Positions 35,901-44,681 of a stretch of DNA of 64,000 nucleotides are shown here, in pieces. Each line of letters begins with the position of its first letter. Position 1 is the stretch's first letter. Position numbers and translations under genes: made by a program. A model generated the notes under the pieces. That model saw only the letters and a list, made by a program, of their open reading frames with translations, was not told the DNA's origin and did no database searches. The stretch comes from Fundidesulfovibrio terrae. Lineage in GTDB: Bacteria > Desulfobacterota > Desulfovibrionia > Desulfovibrionales > Desulfovibrionaceae. The stretch covers positions 62,001-126,000 of the forward strand of contig NZ_JAKZFS010000003.1 of the NCBI RefSeq assembly GCF_022808915.1, read 5' to 3'.

Positions 35901-37160
35901 TTGCGCGTCCGGATAGCGCGATTCGGCCGTCAGATTCACCGCCGAGTCGCGGATCTCAATGCCGCGAAGTTCCTTGTCCAGCAGCACCACCGGCAGGTCC
36001 TTGCCCGCCAGGGTGGCCCGGCCCAGCTCTCCGGGCGGGGTCATGGCCAGGGACCAGCCGCGCCGCACCGTGCCCGTCAGGATGTCGCGCGCGGTGATTC
36101 CCTTGCCGTCGAAATCCAGCCACAGGATGCGTTTGACGCCAAGCTCGTCGCCTTTCGGGCGAGCCTCGCCGCGCCTGATGACATCCAGGGACAGGGTCGT
36201 CCCCTCCTCGGCCAGGAAGGCCGGGAACTTTTTCCAGGCATCGGGCAGGTCTGTGGTCTGAGGATCGACGGAGGCCATGCCCTTGGGTTGCACGTCGCGC
36301 AACCCGGGGTCGGCGGCGAAGGCCCAGACCTCCCGGCCGAAGGGCGTTCTCACCGGCCCCAGGGCCTGGGCCTGCTCCCGGTAGCGGCCGGATATCTCGA
36401 TGTCGTAGCGCCCGGCCCCGGCCTGGACCAGCACGCGCCCGCCCGGGCCGAAGCCCACGGGAACGGGCGCGCTCACGGACATGGGCTCGGTGCCCGGGGG
36501 CAGCAGTCCGTCCAGCACCACGGTCCTGGCCCGGCCGGAAACGTCCAGGCGCGCCAGGGTGGTCACGGTGAGGGGCACGCCGTCGCGCACGAGCCGGAAC
36601 ACCTTGGTCTGGACCGAATCCTCGGGCGCAGCCCGCTCCTCCCGGCCGGAGATGTCCAGGCTCCCACCAGCGTCCAGCTTGGGCAGCGCCACCGGCACGC
36701 CGTCGATCTTGAGTTCCACCACGCCGGTGAGCGGCGACACGGCCAGGCTCTGGGGCCTGCGTTTCCAGGGCAGCACCCCGGTCAGAACATGCTCGCCCGG
36801 AGTGAGGCGAACGCCCGGCACGCCGGACTGATCGACCACGGCCACGCCCCGTCCGTCCGCCTTGACCTGTGCGGGCCAGAGGCCGGGAGCGGCCGGGAGC
36901 GGCACCGTGGACTCGGCGAACACGCGCCAGGTCATGGAGAACGACGCTCCATCGGAGTCCACCGACAGGGCCAGCCGGGTGGGAAACAGGCAACGCCTCT
37001 GGGCCGGGTCAGTGGCCAGGGGCGGGCACTGGGACTGCTCAAGGCCGTAGAGGACCCAGCCTTCCCACGGTTTCAGGTCATCGGGAAGCCAGGGGCGGTC
37101 CTGAGCGAGGCAGGGCGCCGCAAAAAGCGCCAGGAGGATGCATGCGGCCACGGATCGCAT
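32991..37160 (-). CDS. 1389-residue membrane protein of unknown function
   Basis: A giant envelope protein. It has a signal peptide (MRSVAACILLALFAAPCLA), a large non-cytoplasmic region (about 20-450), a first cluster of helices (about 455-570), a short charged segment, helices near 670-720, a second extracytoplasmic region (about 725-1125) and a C-terminal group of about six helices (1130-1320). The tail is Pro/Glu/Lys-rich and cytoplasmic. The two extracytoplasmic regions share short motifs such as L.PG.H.V.TG and appear to be diverged repeats of beta-sandwich type. I recognise no family. It is divergent from mutY. Confidence 0.75.
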   Translation of the reverse strand: MRSVAACILLALFAAPCLAQDRPWLPDDLKPWEGWVLYGLEQSQCPPLATDPAQRRCLFPTRLALSVDSDGASFSMTWRVFAESTVPLPAAPGLWPAQVKADGRGVAVVDQSGVPGVRLTPGEHVLTGVLPWKRRPQSLAVSPLTGVVELKIDGVPVALPKLDAGGSLDISGREERAAPEDSVQTKVFRLVRDGVPLTVTTLARLDVSGRARTVVLDGLLPPGTEPMSVSAPVPVGFGPGGRVLVQAGAGRYDIEISGRYREQAQALGPVRTPFGREVWAFAADPGLRDVQPKGMASVDPQTTDLPDAWKKFPAFLAEEGTTLSLDVIRRGEARPKGDELGVKRILWLDFDGKGITARDILTGTVRRGWSLAMTPPGELGRATLAGKDLPVVLLDKELRGIEIRDSAVNLTAESRYPDAQADLPASGWRAGASSLAVDVRLPPGWRLAHVEGPASASQTWVSRWDLLNIFLTLLMVAGAWKLRGVAAALVLLAYLVLAQHEPGAPIELWLVLLAGLGVMKALERPGAPDSWRKALRLASLFSAAAAVSLILAALPFLIGQIRSGVYPQLEDLHSGLFQDMSTPAQEPAQPQAVPSPAATTLAREKARKDAPQLLSKGVASSLEQDPKSLVQTGPGIPAWAWRSVSLRWNGPVEPSQTLRMILVGPPLFSILCFIRVVLFLGALVLLARKSWHPPGKAATGAAAAVALVLAFAGPSLAGPATGAVPPKEVLDELRARLTAPAECFPACAGVSSLAVSLDAKSLRLTLATGAAARLVLPLPVVSDGWRPQSVSVDGKPAPVLASEGGLGVLLEPGAHAVVVTGAAPPGVSFSIGAAFAPRSVSVDAPGFSVLGVGPDGTFEGGLRFSRREDPGQGGKPLVTAVIPTFLAVDRVLELGLEWSAVTTVRRLSRSGEPVVVQVPLLPGESVLDQDVRVEDGKAVVSLAAGQSQTSWRSRLEIAPELELTAPWGTAWVETWRLTASPVWDCSLSGIPVSASLDEAGRWSPLWRPWPGEKAVIAVSRPAPAPGESLTIDSATLRLIPGERVDAAALDVRLRSALGGRHVFKVPLTAEITGVAVGGKPAPWSGGNPGEIGLALPPGRQDIHLGWKQPRPSLGEVETPEVDLGHPAVNASVSVEMPRDRWILRVHGDTPMAPAVLIWGAVMAVAVAAVGLGFLPGTPLRRRQWFLLGLGLTQVDMGASLGAVLWLIALGLRRRHSASGRVAFNAVQVCLVILTLAGLSCLFEAIRTGLLGMPSMKIAGNGSTDSMLRWYFDRVGAVLPSTQVWSVSLWWYRGVMLAWSLWMALSLIKWLRWGWDSFTDGGAWRKAERKPGKRGEEAPEKPVLRAGLEPAPQADESRQSPEQAEDQAAPEASPKGVSPEEAPPKADRKA

Positions 37161-37229
37161 AGGGGCTCCTTTGTCGACGGCGGAAAGTGATCGTGCTATA
37201 CTTCACTTTGTTCGACTTTGGAAACCTAC

Positions 37230-38324
37230 ATGCCCGATTCATCCAGTTTTTCCGACCTGCTCTTGGAATGGTTCCGCGCAAACAAGCGCCCCCTGCCCTG
37301 GCGGCTGACCTACGACCCCTACCACGTCTGGCTCTCCGAGATCATGCTCCAGCAGACCCAGATGGACCGGGCCGTGGCCTATTTCAACCGGTTCCTGGGC
37401 CGCTTCCCCACCATCCACAACCTGGCCCGGGCCAGTGAAGACGAAGTGCTCAGGTTCTGGGAGGGGTTGGGCTACTACTCGCGGGCAAGGAACCTGCTCA
37501 AGGCCGCGCGAGAGATCGTGTCGCGCCACGCGGGCGTGATACCGGCCGACGCGGCCGCCCTGGGGGCGCTTCCGGGCGTGGGACGCTACACCACCGGGGC
37601 GGTGCTCTCCATCGCCTACAACGAGGATGTGCCCGCCGTGGACGCCAACGTGGAGCGGGTGCTGGCCCGATGTTTCGATATCGCCCTCTCTCCCAAGGAC
37701 CCGAGCGCCAAGCCGTACTTCACCGAACTCGCGGCCTCTCTCATCCCGGCCGGCCAGGCCAGGGACTTCAACCAGGCCCTCATGGAGTTCGGGGCCCTGG
37801 TGTGCACGCCGCGGGACCCGTCCTGCGCGGCCTGCCCCCTGGCGGGCGTCTGCAAGGCCCTGGCGGCCGGAACCGTGGAGGACCGTCCCGCCCTGCCCGC
37901 CGCCAAGCCCGCCGTGCACATCGGCATGGGCACGGCGGTGATCCAGCACAAGGGGCTCTTTTTCGTGCAGAAGCGCACCCCGGGGGGGGTATGGGCCGGG
38001 TTGTGGGAATTTCCGGGCGGACAGATGGAGCCCGGGGAGGAACCGGAGCAGACGGCGCTACGCGAAGTGGCCGAAGAGACGGGGTTCACGGTCCGGTCGC
38101 TGGGAAAGCTTGCGGTCATCAAGCATTCCTACACGCGCTACCGCGTGACCATGCACGCCTACCTGGCGGCATTCCCAGAGGGAGCGGAGCCTCCAGAGCC
38201 GGTGCTTACGGCGGCCACGTCCTACCGGTGGCTCCCGTTCGACGCATTGGCGAACCTGGCCTTCCCCACGGCCATGCGCAAGCTGGCCCAGGCCATGGAG
38301 CGCGACCCCAGGATAGCGCGCTAG
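37230..38324 (+). CDS. mutY: A/G-specific adenine glycosylase MutY
   Basis: A 364-residue base-excision repair enzyme. The N-terminal glycosylase domain has SEIMLQQTQMDRA (catalytic Glu), the helix-hairpin-helix GALPGVGRYTTGAV with the catalytic Asp in PAVDANVERVLAR, and a [4Fe-4S] site Cys-x6-Cys-x2-Cys-x5-Cys (CTPRDPSCAACPLAGVC). The C-terminal domain is Nudix-like and recognises 8-oxoG. ATG 37230 has GGAAA upstream. The stop overlaps the end of the convergent kinase gene by four bases. Confidence 0.93.
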   Translation: MPDSSSFSDLLLEWFRANKRPLPWRLTYDPYHVWLSEIMLQQTQMDRAVAYFNRFLGRFPTIHNLARASEDEVLRFWEGLGYYSRARNLLKAAREIVSRHAGVIPADAAALGALPGVGRYTTGAVLSIAYNEDVPAVDANVERVLARCFDIALSPKDPSAKPYFTELAASLIPAGQARDFNQALMEFGALVCTPRDPSCAACPLAGVCKALAAGTVEDRPALPAAKPAVHIGMGTAVIQHKGLFFVQKRTPGGVWAGLWEFPGGQMEPGEEPEQTALREVAEETGFTVRSLGKLAVIKHSYTRYRVTMHAYLAAFPEGAEPPEPVLTAATSYRWLPFDALANLAFPTAMRKLAQAMERDPRIAR

Positions 38325-40438
38325 GCCACGTGCGTGAGCGGCAACTTCACGATGAACCTGGCCCCTCTGCCCGGTTCGGACTCCACCGTGATGCTCCCCC
38401 GGTGGTTCTCCGAAACGATGAAAAAGGCCACGGAGAGCCCGAGTCCGGTGCCCACGCCGATGTCCTTGGTGGTGTAGAATGGCTCGAATATCCGTTTGCG
38501 GATCTCCTCGCTCATGCCGGGCCCGTTGTCCTCGATCTCGGCCACGGCGTACCCGCCCTCGGTCCTGGCGCGCAGGGTGATTCGCGGGGACGCCCCCTGC
38601 GTGGAGCGCTCCTTGAGCGCCTGGGCGGCGTTCTTGATGATGTTGAAGAACACCTGCTCGATCTCCATGGGCTGGCATTCGACCTTTTCCATATCCGGCA
38701 GGTATTCACGAACTATCTCTATCTGTCTGAAATCAAATTGTTTCTTCAGGTCATAATCGCCTCCAGCCAACTCGACGGTCCTGTCGAGCAGTTCCTCCAG
38801 GTCGCACGGAAGGAATTCCCCGCCGGATTTCCGGGAGAACCCGAGCATGTTCCTCACGATCCTGGCGGCGCGCTCCCCCGCCTCCTGCATTCCCGCCAGG
38901 AATTCATTGAGGTTGCGGCTTTTCATGTAGACCTTGAGCGCATCCAGATCGAGCCCGGCGGCCTCGGCTGCCTTGACGTTGGCGGGCAGGTCCGGGCTCA
39001 GCCTGCGGTTGATCACCTGCAACGCCTGGAGGATGGAAGCCAGGGGATTGTTGATCTCGTGGGCCATCCCGGCCGCGAGCCCGCCCACCGACAGCATCTT
39101 TTCGGTCTGGACCATCATCTCCTGGATGCGGGTGCGCTCCGTGAGGTCCTCGATGACTGCCACCACTTCCGCCGGCTGCGCCCCCCCTCTGTCCAGGGGA
39201 GCCGCGCCCAGATAGAGGATGCGGCGCCCCCCGGCGGGGAGCCTGTACCAGACCATCCTTCCCTGTTGCGGACGCACACCCGAACCGGCCTGCCCCATGG
39301 GAAGCTCGTGAAAGGCCAGGGGCTGGCCCTCCCTGGTTTCGAACCGGTCCGTCCATGTTTCCGTGTTGGAGAACGGCCCGTGCGCCAGGTCGAGGATGTC
39401 CATGGCGCGCTGGTTCAGGTAGGAGGGCGCCCCCTGTCTGTCGAATGTGGCGATGCCCACGGGGGTCGTCTCGGCCAGGGTGCGGTAGCGCGCCTCGGAG
39501 GAGCGCAGGCGGTCCATGGCGTTGCGCAGCATCCAGAGGGCCACGGCCACCAGACCGAGAACGGCGAGCGAGATGGCACCGTTGAGGGCGGCGAGGCGGC
39601 CGGCAGGACGCAACACATCTGCCGAGTCGGCCTCAACAACGAGCAGCCAGCCGGTTTCGGGGTTCCGGGCTGCCAAGGCCATGCGCTCCCTGTCTCCGGC
39701 CTGATAGCGGATCACCTGCCCCGGTTGCGAAGCGCGCAGCGCAGCGGCCGTATCCGGCGGAGGGCTGAACTCCCCATCCCGCTTCCAGGTGGGGGTGGCC
39801 AGAATCCTGTTGTTCGTGGCCAGGATGAAGGCTCCTCCGGTCTGACCGATGCTCACGTCGTTCAGGATTTCCCGGGCGACCCTGGGGATGTCCACCACCA
39901 CCGCCATGACGCCGGTGATGTTCAGTTCCGCGTCGCGCACGGGCGCTGAAACCACCATGATCGGGATGCCGGAGGTCTTGCCCCGTTCCAGAGTGTCCAG
40001 GGCCATCTTGCCGGCAAGGGAGCGGTGGAAATAGTCCCGGTCCGAGATGTTGAGAACCCCAGCCATGTTGGCTTCGGAGGCGGAAACGACGCTTCCGTCC
40101 GGGGCGGCGATCAAGGCGCGGCCGTACCCGTTGTAGTAGACCCGTTCGGCCAGACGCCGGTCCGAGGCGGCCCTGGCCGAACGTCCCAGGTAACCCTGCG
40201 TGAGGGCGAGCCGGAAGACCTCTTCCTGGCTCCAGAGAATCACGTCGGAGTCGATGCCTTTGACCTTTTCCGAAATCTCCCTGTTCAGGAAGGACAGGGC
40301 CTGGGTCATCTGGCCGATGGCCAGGGCCTCGACGGAGCGTTTCGTATGGAAATAGGAGAGCGTCGTGGTCAGGCCGACTCCCAGCATGACCACCGAAAGG
40401 ATCGGCACGAGGTAGCGCTTGTAGAAGGGAGTCCGCAT
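38321..40438 (-). CDS. Cache-PAS sensor histidine kinase
   Basis: About 705 residues (GTG 40450 is an alternative start). An N-terminal helix (about 10-30) is followed by a periplasmic double Cache domain (about 40-285), a second helix (about 290-310), a PAS domain, HisKA (GGLAAGMAHEINNPLASIL) and HATPase (DNGPGMSEEIRKRIFEPFYTTK, GTGLGLSVAF). There is no receiver domain. The gene begins about 23 bases after a periplasmic binding-protein gene, so the two probably act as a sensor pair. The response regulator is not in the immediate neighbourhood. Confidence 0.85.
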   Translation of the reverse strand: MRTPFYKRYLVPILSVVMLGVGLTTTLSYFHTKRSVEALAIGQMTQALSFLNREISEKVKGIDSDVILWSQEEVFRLALTQGYLGRSARAASDRRLAERVYYNGYGRALIAAPDGSVVSASEANMAGVLNISDRDYFHRSLAGKMALDTLERGKTSGIPIMVVSAPVRDAELNITGVMAVVVDIPRVAREILNDVSIGQTGGAFILATNNRILATPTWKRDGEFSPPPDTAAALRASQPGQVIRYQAGDRERMALAARNPETGWLLVVEADSADVLRPAGRLAALNGAISLAVLGLVAVALWMLRNAMDRLRSSEARYRTLAETTPVGIATFDRQGAPSYLNQRAMDILDLAHGPFSNTETWTDRFETREGQPLAFHELPMGQAGSGVRPQQGRMVWYRLPAGGRRILYLGAAPLDRGGAQPAEVVAVIEDLTERTRIQEMMVQTEKMLSVGGLAAGMAHEINNPLASILQALQVINRRLSPDLPANVKAAEAAGLDLDALKVYMKSRNLNEFLAGMQEAGERAARIVRNMLGFSRKSGGEFLPCDLEELLDRTVELAGGDYDLKKQFDFRQIEIVREYLPDMEKVECQPMEIEQVFFNIIKNAAQALKERSTQGASPRITLRARTEGGYAVAEIEDNGPGMSEEIRKRIFEPFYTTKDIGVGTGLGLSVAFFIVSENHRGSITVESEPGRGARFIVKLPLTHVA

Positions 40439-40460
40439 GTGCTCTCTCACGTCCGGCGCC

Positions 40461-41495
40461 TTACTGGATCACGGCTCCCGCCGCCTCGATGATCTCATAG
40501 GGGATATCGATGTGCAGGCGTTCCGCCGTCTTGAGGTTGAGCATCACTATCCCGGTGTCGTTGATGCGCATGGGCAGCGTTCCGGCGGGGACGTGATCGG
40601 ACAACGTCTTAAGGGCCATCGTTCCGGCCAGGTAACCCTGCTCGTGCGCGGACTCCAATACGCCGCAGAGGATGTCGTGCTCCAGTGCGTAGTCAGCGAA
40701 GCCCAACGTGGGCTTCACGTTCACCGAGTTGGTCCAGGCCATGACCTCCTCCGGGGACACCACCTTTCCCGTGCTCTCGTCGCGCAGCGATTGGTAGATG
40801 CCGAGCGCCAGGGCGTCCACGGTGGTCTGGCACGCGATGACCCGCCTCTGCCACTGCTGGTAGGAACCTATGACATCAATGTTTTTGATTTCCAGGGCGT
40901 AGGGGCCTCTTTGCTTCAGATCCTCCTGCATGTCCTGGATAATATAGTCCGAGGATTCGGAGGCGTCGGTCAGAAAGGCGATGCTCTGGACAGAGGGGAT
41001 CAGCCGTTTGAGCAGGGCGACCCCCTCCCGGTAGTGCCAGCGCTCGCGCACGCCCGAAACATTGGACGCGGGAAAGCCGTAAATGGACGGCGGCGCGTTG
41101 ACCCCGCAGAACACCACCTGCGGGCGCGGCTTGTCCTTGAGAAAGGGAACGACAACATACGCCTGGGCGGCGTCGTCGGCGGCGATGACCACATCGGGAT
41201 CGAAGTCCCGCATCCGGGTGATGACCTTCCCCGCCGCCTCGGTAAGCAAAGCCCTGGAGGGGGTGCGCTTGGCGTCCAGGTAGGCGTAGTCGTAAACCAC
41301 GGGGAGACTCTCGAGCGCCTCGAGTATCCCCTGGTTGATGTTCTGGGTCCAGACGTATTCGGGATTGTAGCTGTGAAGGACGAAGACGCGCTTCCAGACG
41401 ACCGGGGGCTGCGCTTCCCCAGGCGCGGCCGGAGACGGCGCCAAGGCAGCGCCGAGGACCAGGACCAAAAACATCGCCAGGATGCTTCTTCTCAC
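40461..41495 (-). CDS. Periplasmic ABC-substrate-binding-like sensor protein
   Basis: A 344-residue secreted protein with a signal peptide (MRRSILAMFLVLVLGAALA) and an ABC_sub_bind-type domain beginning KRVFVLHSYNPEYVWTQNINQGI. The same opening occurs in the sensor half of the kinase at 11677-13830. No ABC permease or ATPase is nearby, and a kinase follows at once, so it probably presents a ligand to that kinase rather than feeding a transporter. The ligand is unknown. Confidence 0.78.
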   Translation of the reverse strand: MRRSILAMFLVLVLGAALAPSPAAPGEAQPPVVWKRVFVLHSYNPEYVWTQNINQGILEALESLPVVYDYAYLDAKRTPSRALLTEAAGKVITRMRDFDPDVVIAADDAAQAYVVVPFLKDKPRPQVVFCGVNAPPSIYGFPASNVSGVRERWHYREGVALLKRLIPSVQSIAFLTDASESSDYIIQDMQEDLKQRGPYALEIKNIDVIGSYQQWQRRVIACQTTVDALALGIYQSLRDESTGKVVSPEEVMAWTNSVNVKPTLGFADYALEHDILCGVLESAHEQGYLAGTMALKTLSDHVPAGTLPMRINDTGIVMLNLKTAERLHIDIPYEIIEAAGAVIQ

Positions 41496-41541
41496 GTCCC
41501 CCCCCAGGCATCGCTGTTGCGCGGTTAGAGGCGTGGCGGCG

Positions 41542-42456
41542 TCAACCGGTTTTCAGGCTCCCCCGCAGTTCGTCGAGGTCAGTCACGCCCATGCGCTGCA
41601 TGAGGGCTGGAAGCTCCTCGACCAGCCGGAAGCTGAAGTCCGGACGGATGAAGTTGGCCGTTCCCACCTGCACCGCATGCGCGCCGACCAGGATGAATTC
41701 CAGCACGTCCAGGGCCGAGGCGATGCCGCCCATGCCCACAACGGGGATCTTCACCGCCCGGCTGGCCTGCCAGACGCAACGCAACGCAACGGGCTTGATG
41801 GCCGGCCCCGAGAGCCCGCCCACCACGTTGGCCAGGCGGGGCTTGCGGGTGCGCACGTCCACGGACATGCCCGTGAGCGTATTGATGAGCGAGAGGATGT
41901 CCGCCCCGGCCGACTCCACGGCCTTGGCCATGGCCGCTATGTCGGCCACGTTGGGCGAGAGCTTGACCATCACCGGCTTGTTTCCCGCGCGCTTCTTCAC
42001 GGCCTCGGTCACCGAGGCCGCCAGGGCCGGGTCCTGCCCGAAGAGCACCCCCCCCGCCTTCACGTTGGGGCAGGAGATGTTCACCTCCAGGGCGGCCACG
42101 CCCTCCTCGGCGGCCAGGATCGAGGCCAGCTCGCCGAACTCGTCCGGATCACAGGCGTAAAGGTTGGCCACGATGGGGGTCTCGCGCCAGGGCAGCGAAG
42201 GCAGACGGCGCTTGAGGAATGCCTCCACGCCGCAGTTCTGCAGGCCGATGGCGTTCAACATGCCCGAGGGGGTCTCGGCCACGCGGGGCATGGGGTTGCC
42301 CTCGCGGGGTTTGAGGGAGAGCCCCTTGACCACGATGCCGCCCAGGGTACGCAGGTCGCCGTAGGGGGCGAACTCCAGGCCGTAGCCGAAGGTTCCCGAG
42401 GCGGTCATGACCGGATTCTTGAGATCGAGGCCGGAAAGTTTGACGCGAAGATCCAT
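41542..42456 (-). CDS. pyrD: Dihydroorotate dehydrogenase B catalytic subunit
   Basis: A 304-residue class 1B enzyme of pyrimidine synthesis. FMN and substrate motifs include NPVMTASGTFGYG, NAIGLQNCGVEAF, NISCPNVKAGG (catalytic Cys of class 1B within the SCPN loop), VKLSPNV and GMGGIASALDVLEF. ATG 42456 follows the pyrK stop by 8 bases. It oxidises dihydroorotate and passes electrons to PyrK and NAD+. Confidence 0.92.
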   Translation of the reverse strand: MDLRVKLSGLDLKNPVMTASGTFGYGLEFAPYGDLRTLGGIVVKGLSLKPREGNPMPRVAETPSGMLNAIGLQNCGVEAFLKRRLPSLPWRETPIVANLYACDPDEFGELASILAAEEGVAALEVNISCPNVKAGGVLFGQDPALAASVTEAVKKRAGNKPVMVKLSPNVADIAAMAKAVESAGADILSLINTLTGMSVDVRTRKPRLANVVGGLSGPAIKPVALRCVWQASRAVKIPVVGMGGIASALDVLEFILVGAHAVQVGTANFIRPDFSFRLVEELPALMQRMGVTDLDELRGSLKTG

Positions 42457-42464
42457 CGAAGCTC

Positions 42465-43244
42465 CTACAAGGTGATGTCGCCGGACCAGAAGACCGGCCC
42501 CTTGGTGCAGGTCTGGACGTTGTGGCCGTCCTTGTCCGCGGCCACGCAGCCCAGGCACGCGCCCACGCCGCAGACCATGCGGTTCTCCAGCGATATCTGG
42601 CAACGCACCCCGAACTTCTTGGCCGCGGCCTGCACGGTGCGCAAGAACGGCGTGGGGCCGCAGGCCAGGGCCAGGCCGCCGGCGTGCTCGGACATGTGCT
42701 TCTCCACCAGCGCCACGAAGCGGGGGATGTCCTCGGGAGTCTTGTCCTGGAAGGACTCGCAGGGCACGAGCCGGGCCAGGTCTTCATAGGGATAGCAGGA
42801 CAGCGGCGGGCGATGCCCGAAAAGAAGCGAAAGCTGCCCCGGCGCGGGGTGCGCCGCGGTGTACTCCACGAAGGGGGCCAGGCCGATGCCCCCGGCCAGC
42901 ATGAGGGTGCGTGTTCCGGGCTCCACGGCGAACCCGTTGCCCAGGGGGCCCCATACCGTGACCGTGTCGCCTGGCTTCAGGCGCGTGAGCGCCGAGGTGC
43001 CCCGTCCGGCCACCAGGAAGTTGAACACCCACCTGTCCGGCAAGGCCCGGCAGATGGACAAAGGCCTGGCCCACAGGGGGTCGAAACCCCAGGACGGGGG
43101 GCGCAGCATGGCGAACTGGCCGGGCCTCACATCCGGGAAACCGGGGTTTTCCAACTCCAGCAGCCACAGGCCGTGCTCCAGCCCCTCCGGGCCGTGCGGG
43201 TTCAGGGCAATAACCTTCACGTCATGGCATCTGTTCAAGGGCAT
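42465..43244 (-). CDS. pyrK: Dihydroorotate dehydrogenase electron transfer subunit
   Basis: A 259-residue FAD/[2Fe-2S] protein. FAD-binding RPLSICRA, the NAD-binding LAGGIGLAPFVEY, and a C-terminal [2Fe-2S] ligand set (CGVGACLGCVA and a distal Cys in VQTCTKGPVF) are present. Start ATG 43244 has AGGAG six bases upstream; the longer frame from 43283 is not supported. It lies just upstream of pyrD in one operon. Confidence 0.92.
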   Translation of the reverse strand: MPLNRCHDVKVIALNPHGPEGLEHGLWLLELENPGFPDVRPGQFAMLRPPSWGFDPLWARPLSICRALPDRWVFNFLVAGRGTSALTRLKPGDTVTVWGPLGNGFAVEPGTRTLMLAGGIGLAPFVEYTAAHPAPGQLSLLFGHRPPLSCYPYEDLARLVPCESFQDKTPEDIPRFVALVEKHMSEHAGGLALACGPTPFLRTVQAAAKKFGVRCQISLENRMVCGVGACLGCVAADKDGHNVQTCTKGPVFWSGDITL

Positions 43245-43487
43245 GTTTGGCTCCTGGACCGAAACTACCTTCAAGGCGAGCATTAGTAAATGTTTTCAAG
43301 GAGGATCAACGCCGTCTTGTATTCCGGACGCTTTGCGGATACCGTAAGTAGGGATTGGCCGAAGAATTATCTGCGTTTCGAGGCCCTTGCCTATTGACAC
43401 TACCAGCCTCCCGCCGCATCTGACAATGGATACGGGTGAAAAGTCCCTGGACGTACCGGGAGGCGCAATTTGGACCGGAGAGCGGCG

Positions 43488-44681
43488 ATGAAGACACCGG
43501 AAGTGGGAGACAAGAGCAAGATCTTCCACAAGGGCCAGGTCATCTACAAGGAAGGCCAGTCCAGCAACGAAGCCTACATCATCAAGCAGGGGGCCGTCGG
43601 CCTCTACAGGCTCACCGGCAACAAGAGAGTCAACCTGGGCATCCTGCGCCCGGGACAGATTTTCGGCGAGATGGGCGTCATCACCGAGGAGAAGCGAACC
43701 GCCTCGGCCGAGGCCCTGGACTACACCGAGGTCATCGTCCTCGACCAGACGCTCCTGCACACCCTGCTGCTCAAAAGCCCGCGCCCCATCCAGATCATCA
43801 CCACCTACCTGGTGGAGCGCGTGCGCGCCCTCAACTCCCGCGTGTCCGACCGGCCCAGCGCCAACATCTTCGCCTCGGCCTGCAACGTGATGCTGCTGGC
43901 CTGGAAAGCGGCCGCCAAGGCAGCTCCCAAGAACGAGGCCGCGCAGATATCCACGGTGGAGCTTTCCAAGACCATCAAGGACATCCTGCTCATCTCCCAG
44001 GTGGAGATCGACGAGATATTCGACAAGCTGGAGAAGGTGCACATCATCACCATCCTGGACATCAAGGGCACCTACTTCCGCAAGGATCCCCTGCTCGGCA
44101 CCATGAAGAAGTCCAGCGAGTTCGTGAAGGAGCGTCTGCTCTCCATCCCGGACGTGGACCGCTTCGCCAGCGTGGTCAAGAACATGGCCAAGGACAACCA
44201 GGACCACTGCGGCACCGAGATGGAATTCCTCGACCTGGACGACTTCGCCAGGGAGGTCCAGGCCCAGCCGGAAACCCTGCTGAAAAAGATCGCCTACGGG
44301 GAGTTTCCCGAGAACGTCTTCTTCTTCCACAAGGCGTCCGCCCTGGCCTTCGCGGCCAAGAAAGGCCCCGAGTTCTTCCAGCGCGCCAAGCGCCCCCGCC
44401 TCAAGGTCGAAGACCTGGAAACCGTGGACGACATCGTGTCCGTGGACAACGCCACCCTGGACGAGGCCCTTTCCAAGCTGGGGTTCTACAAGGTGTCGGT
44501 GCTGGCGGCCATGGCGGGAGAGGACGCGCGCAAGAAGATATTCCACAATCTTTCCAAAAAGATAGCCACCGTGGTCAAGGAAGAGATGGAGCGCATGGGG
44601 GAACCTGACCCAGGCGAAGCCTCCGACGTGGAAGACGAGCTCATCTCCTGCATCAGGACCATGAAGGGGCTTAACGGGTGA
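43488..44681 (+). CDS. Cyclic-nucleotide-binding-like protein with FliG-C-like end
   Basis: A 397-residue protein. The N-terminal 120 residues are a cNMP-binding beta-roll (FGEMGVITEEKRTASAEA is the phosphate-binding cassette). A middle region (about 150-220) looks like a modified winged helix but lacks a clear HTH_Crp signature. Residues 310-397 (from LETVDDIVSVD to the end) align by eye with FliG-C, including KKIFHNLSKKIATVVKEEM opposite the FliG torque helix; the R281, D288 and D289 positions are Lys, Glu and Glu here. The stop overlaps the motA start (GTGA). I propose a flagellar motor regulator. The FliG resemblance needs a profile check. Confidence 0.75.
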   Translation: MKTPEVGDKSKIFHKGQVIYKEGQSSNEAYIIKQGAVGLYRLTGNKRVNLGILRPGQIFGEMGVITEEKRTASAEALDYTEVIVLDQTLLHTLLLKSPRPIQIITTYLVERVRALNSRVSDRPSANIFASACNVMLLAWKAAAKAAPKNEAAQISTVELSKTIKDILLISQVEIDEIFDKLEKVHIITILDIKGTYFRKDPLLGTMKKSSEFVKERLLSIPDVDRFASVVKNMAKDNQDHCGTEMEFLDLDDFAREVQAQPETLLKKIAYGEFPENVFFFHKASALAFAAKKGPEFFQRAKRPRLKVEDLETVDDIVSVDNATLDEALSKLGFYKVSVLAAMAGEDARKKIFHNLSKKIATVVKEEMERMGEPDPGEASDVEDELISCIRTMKGLNG

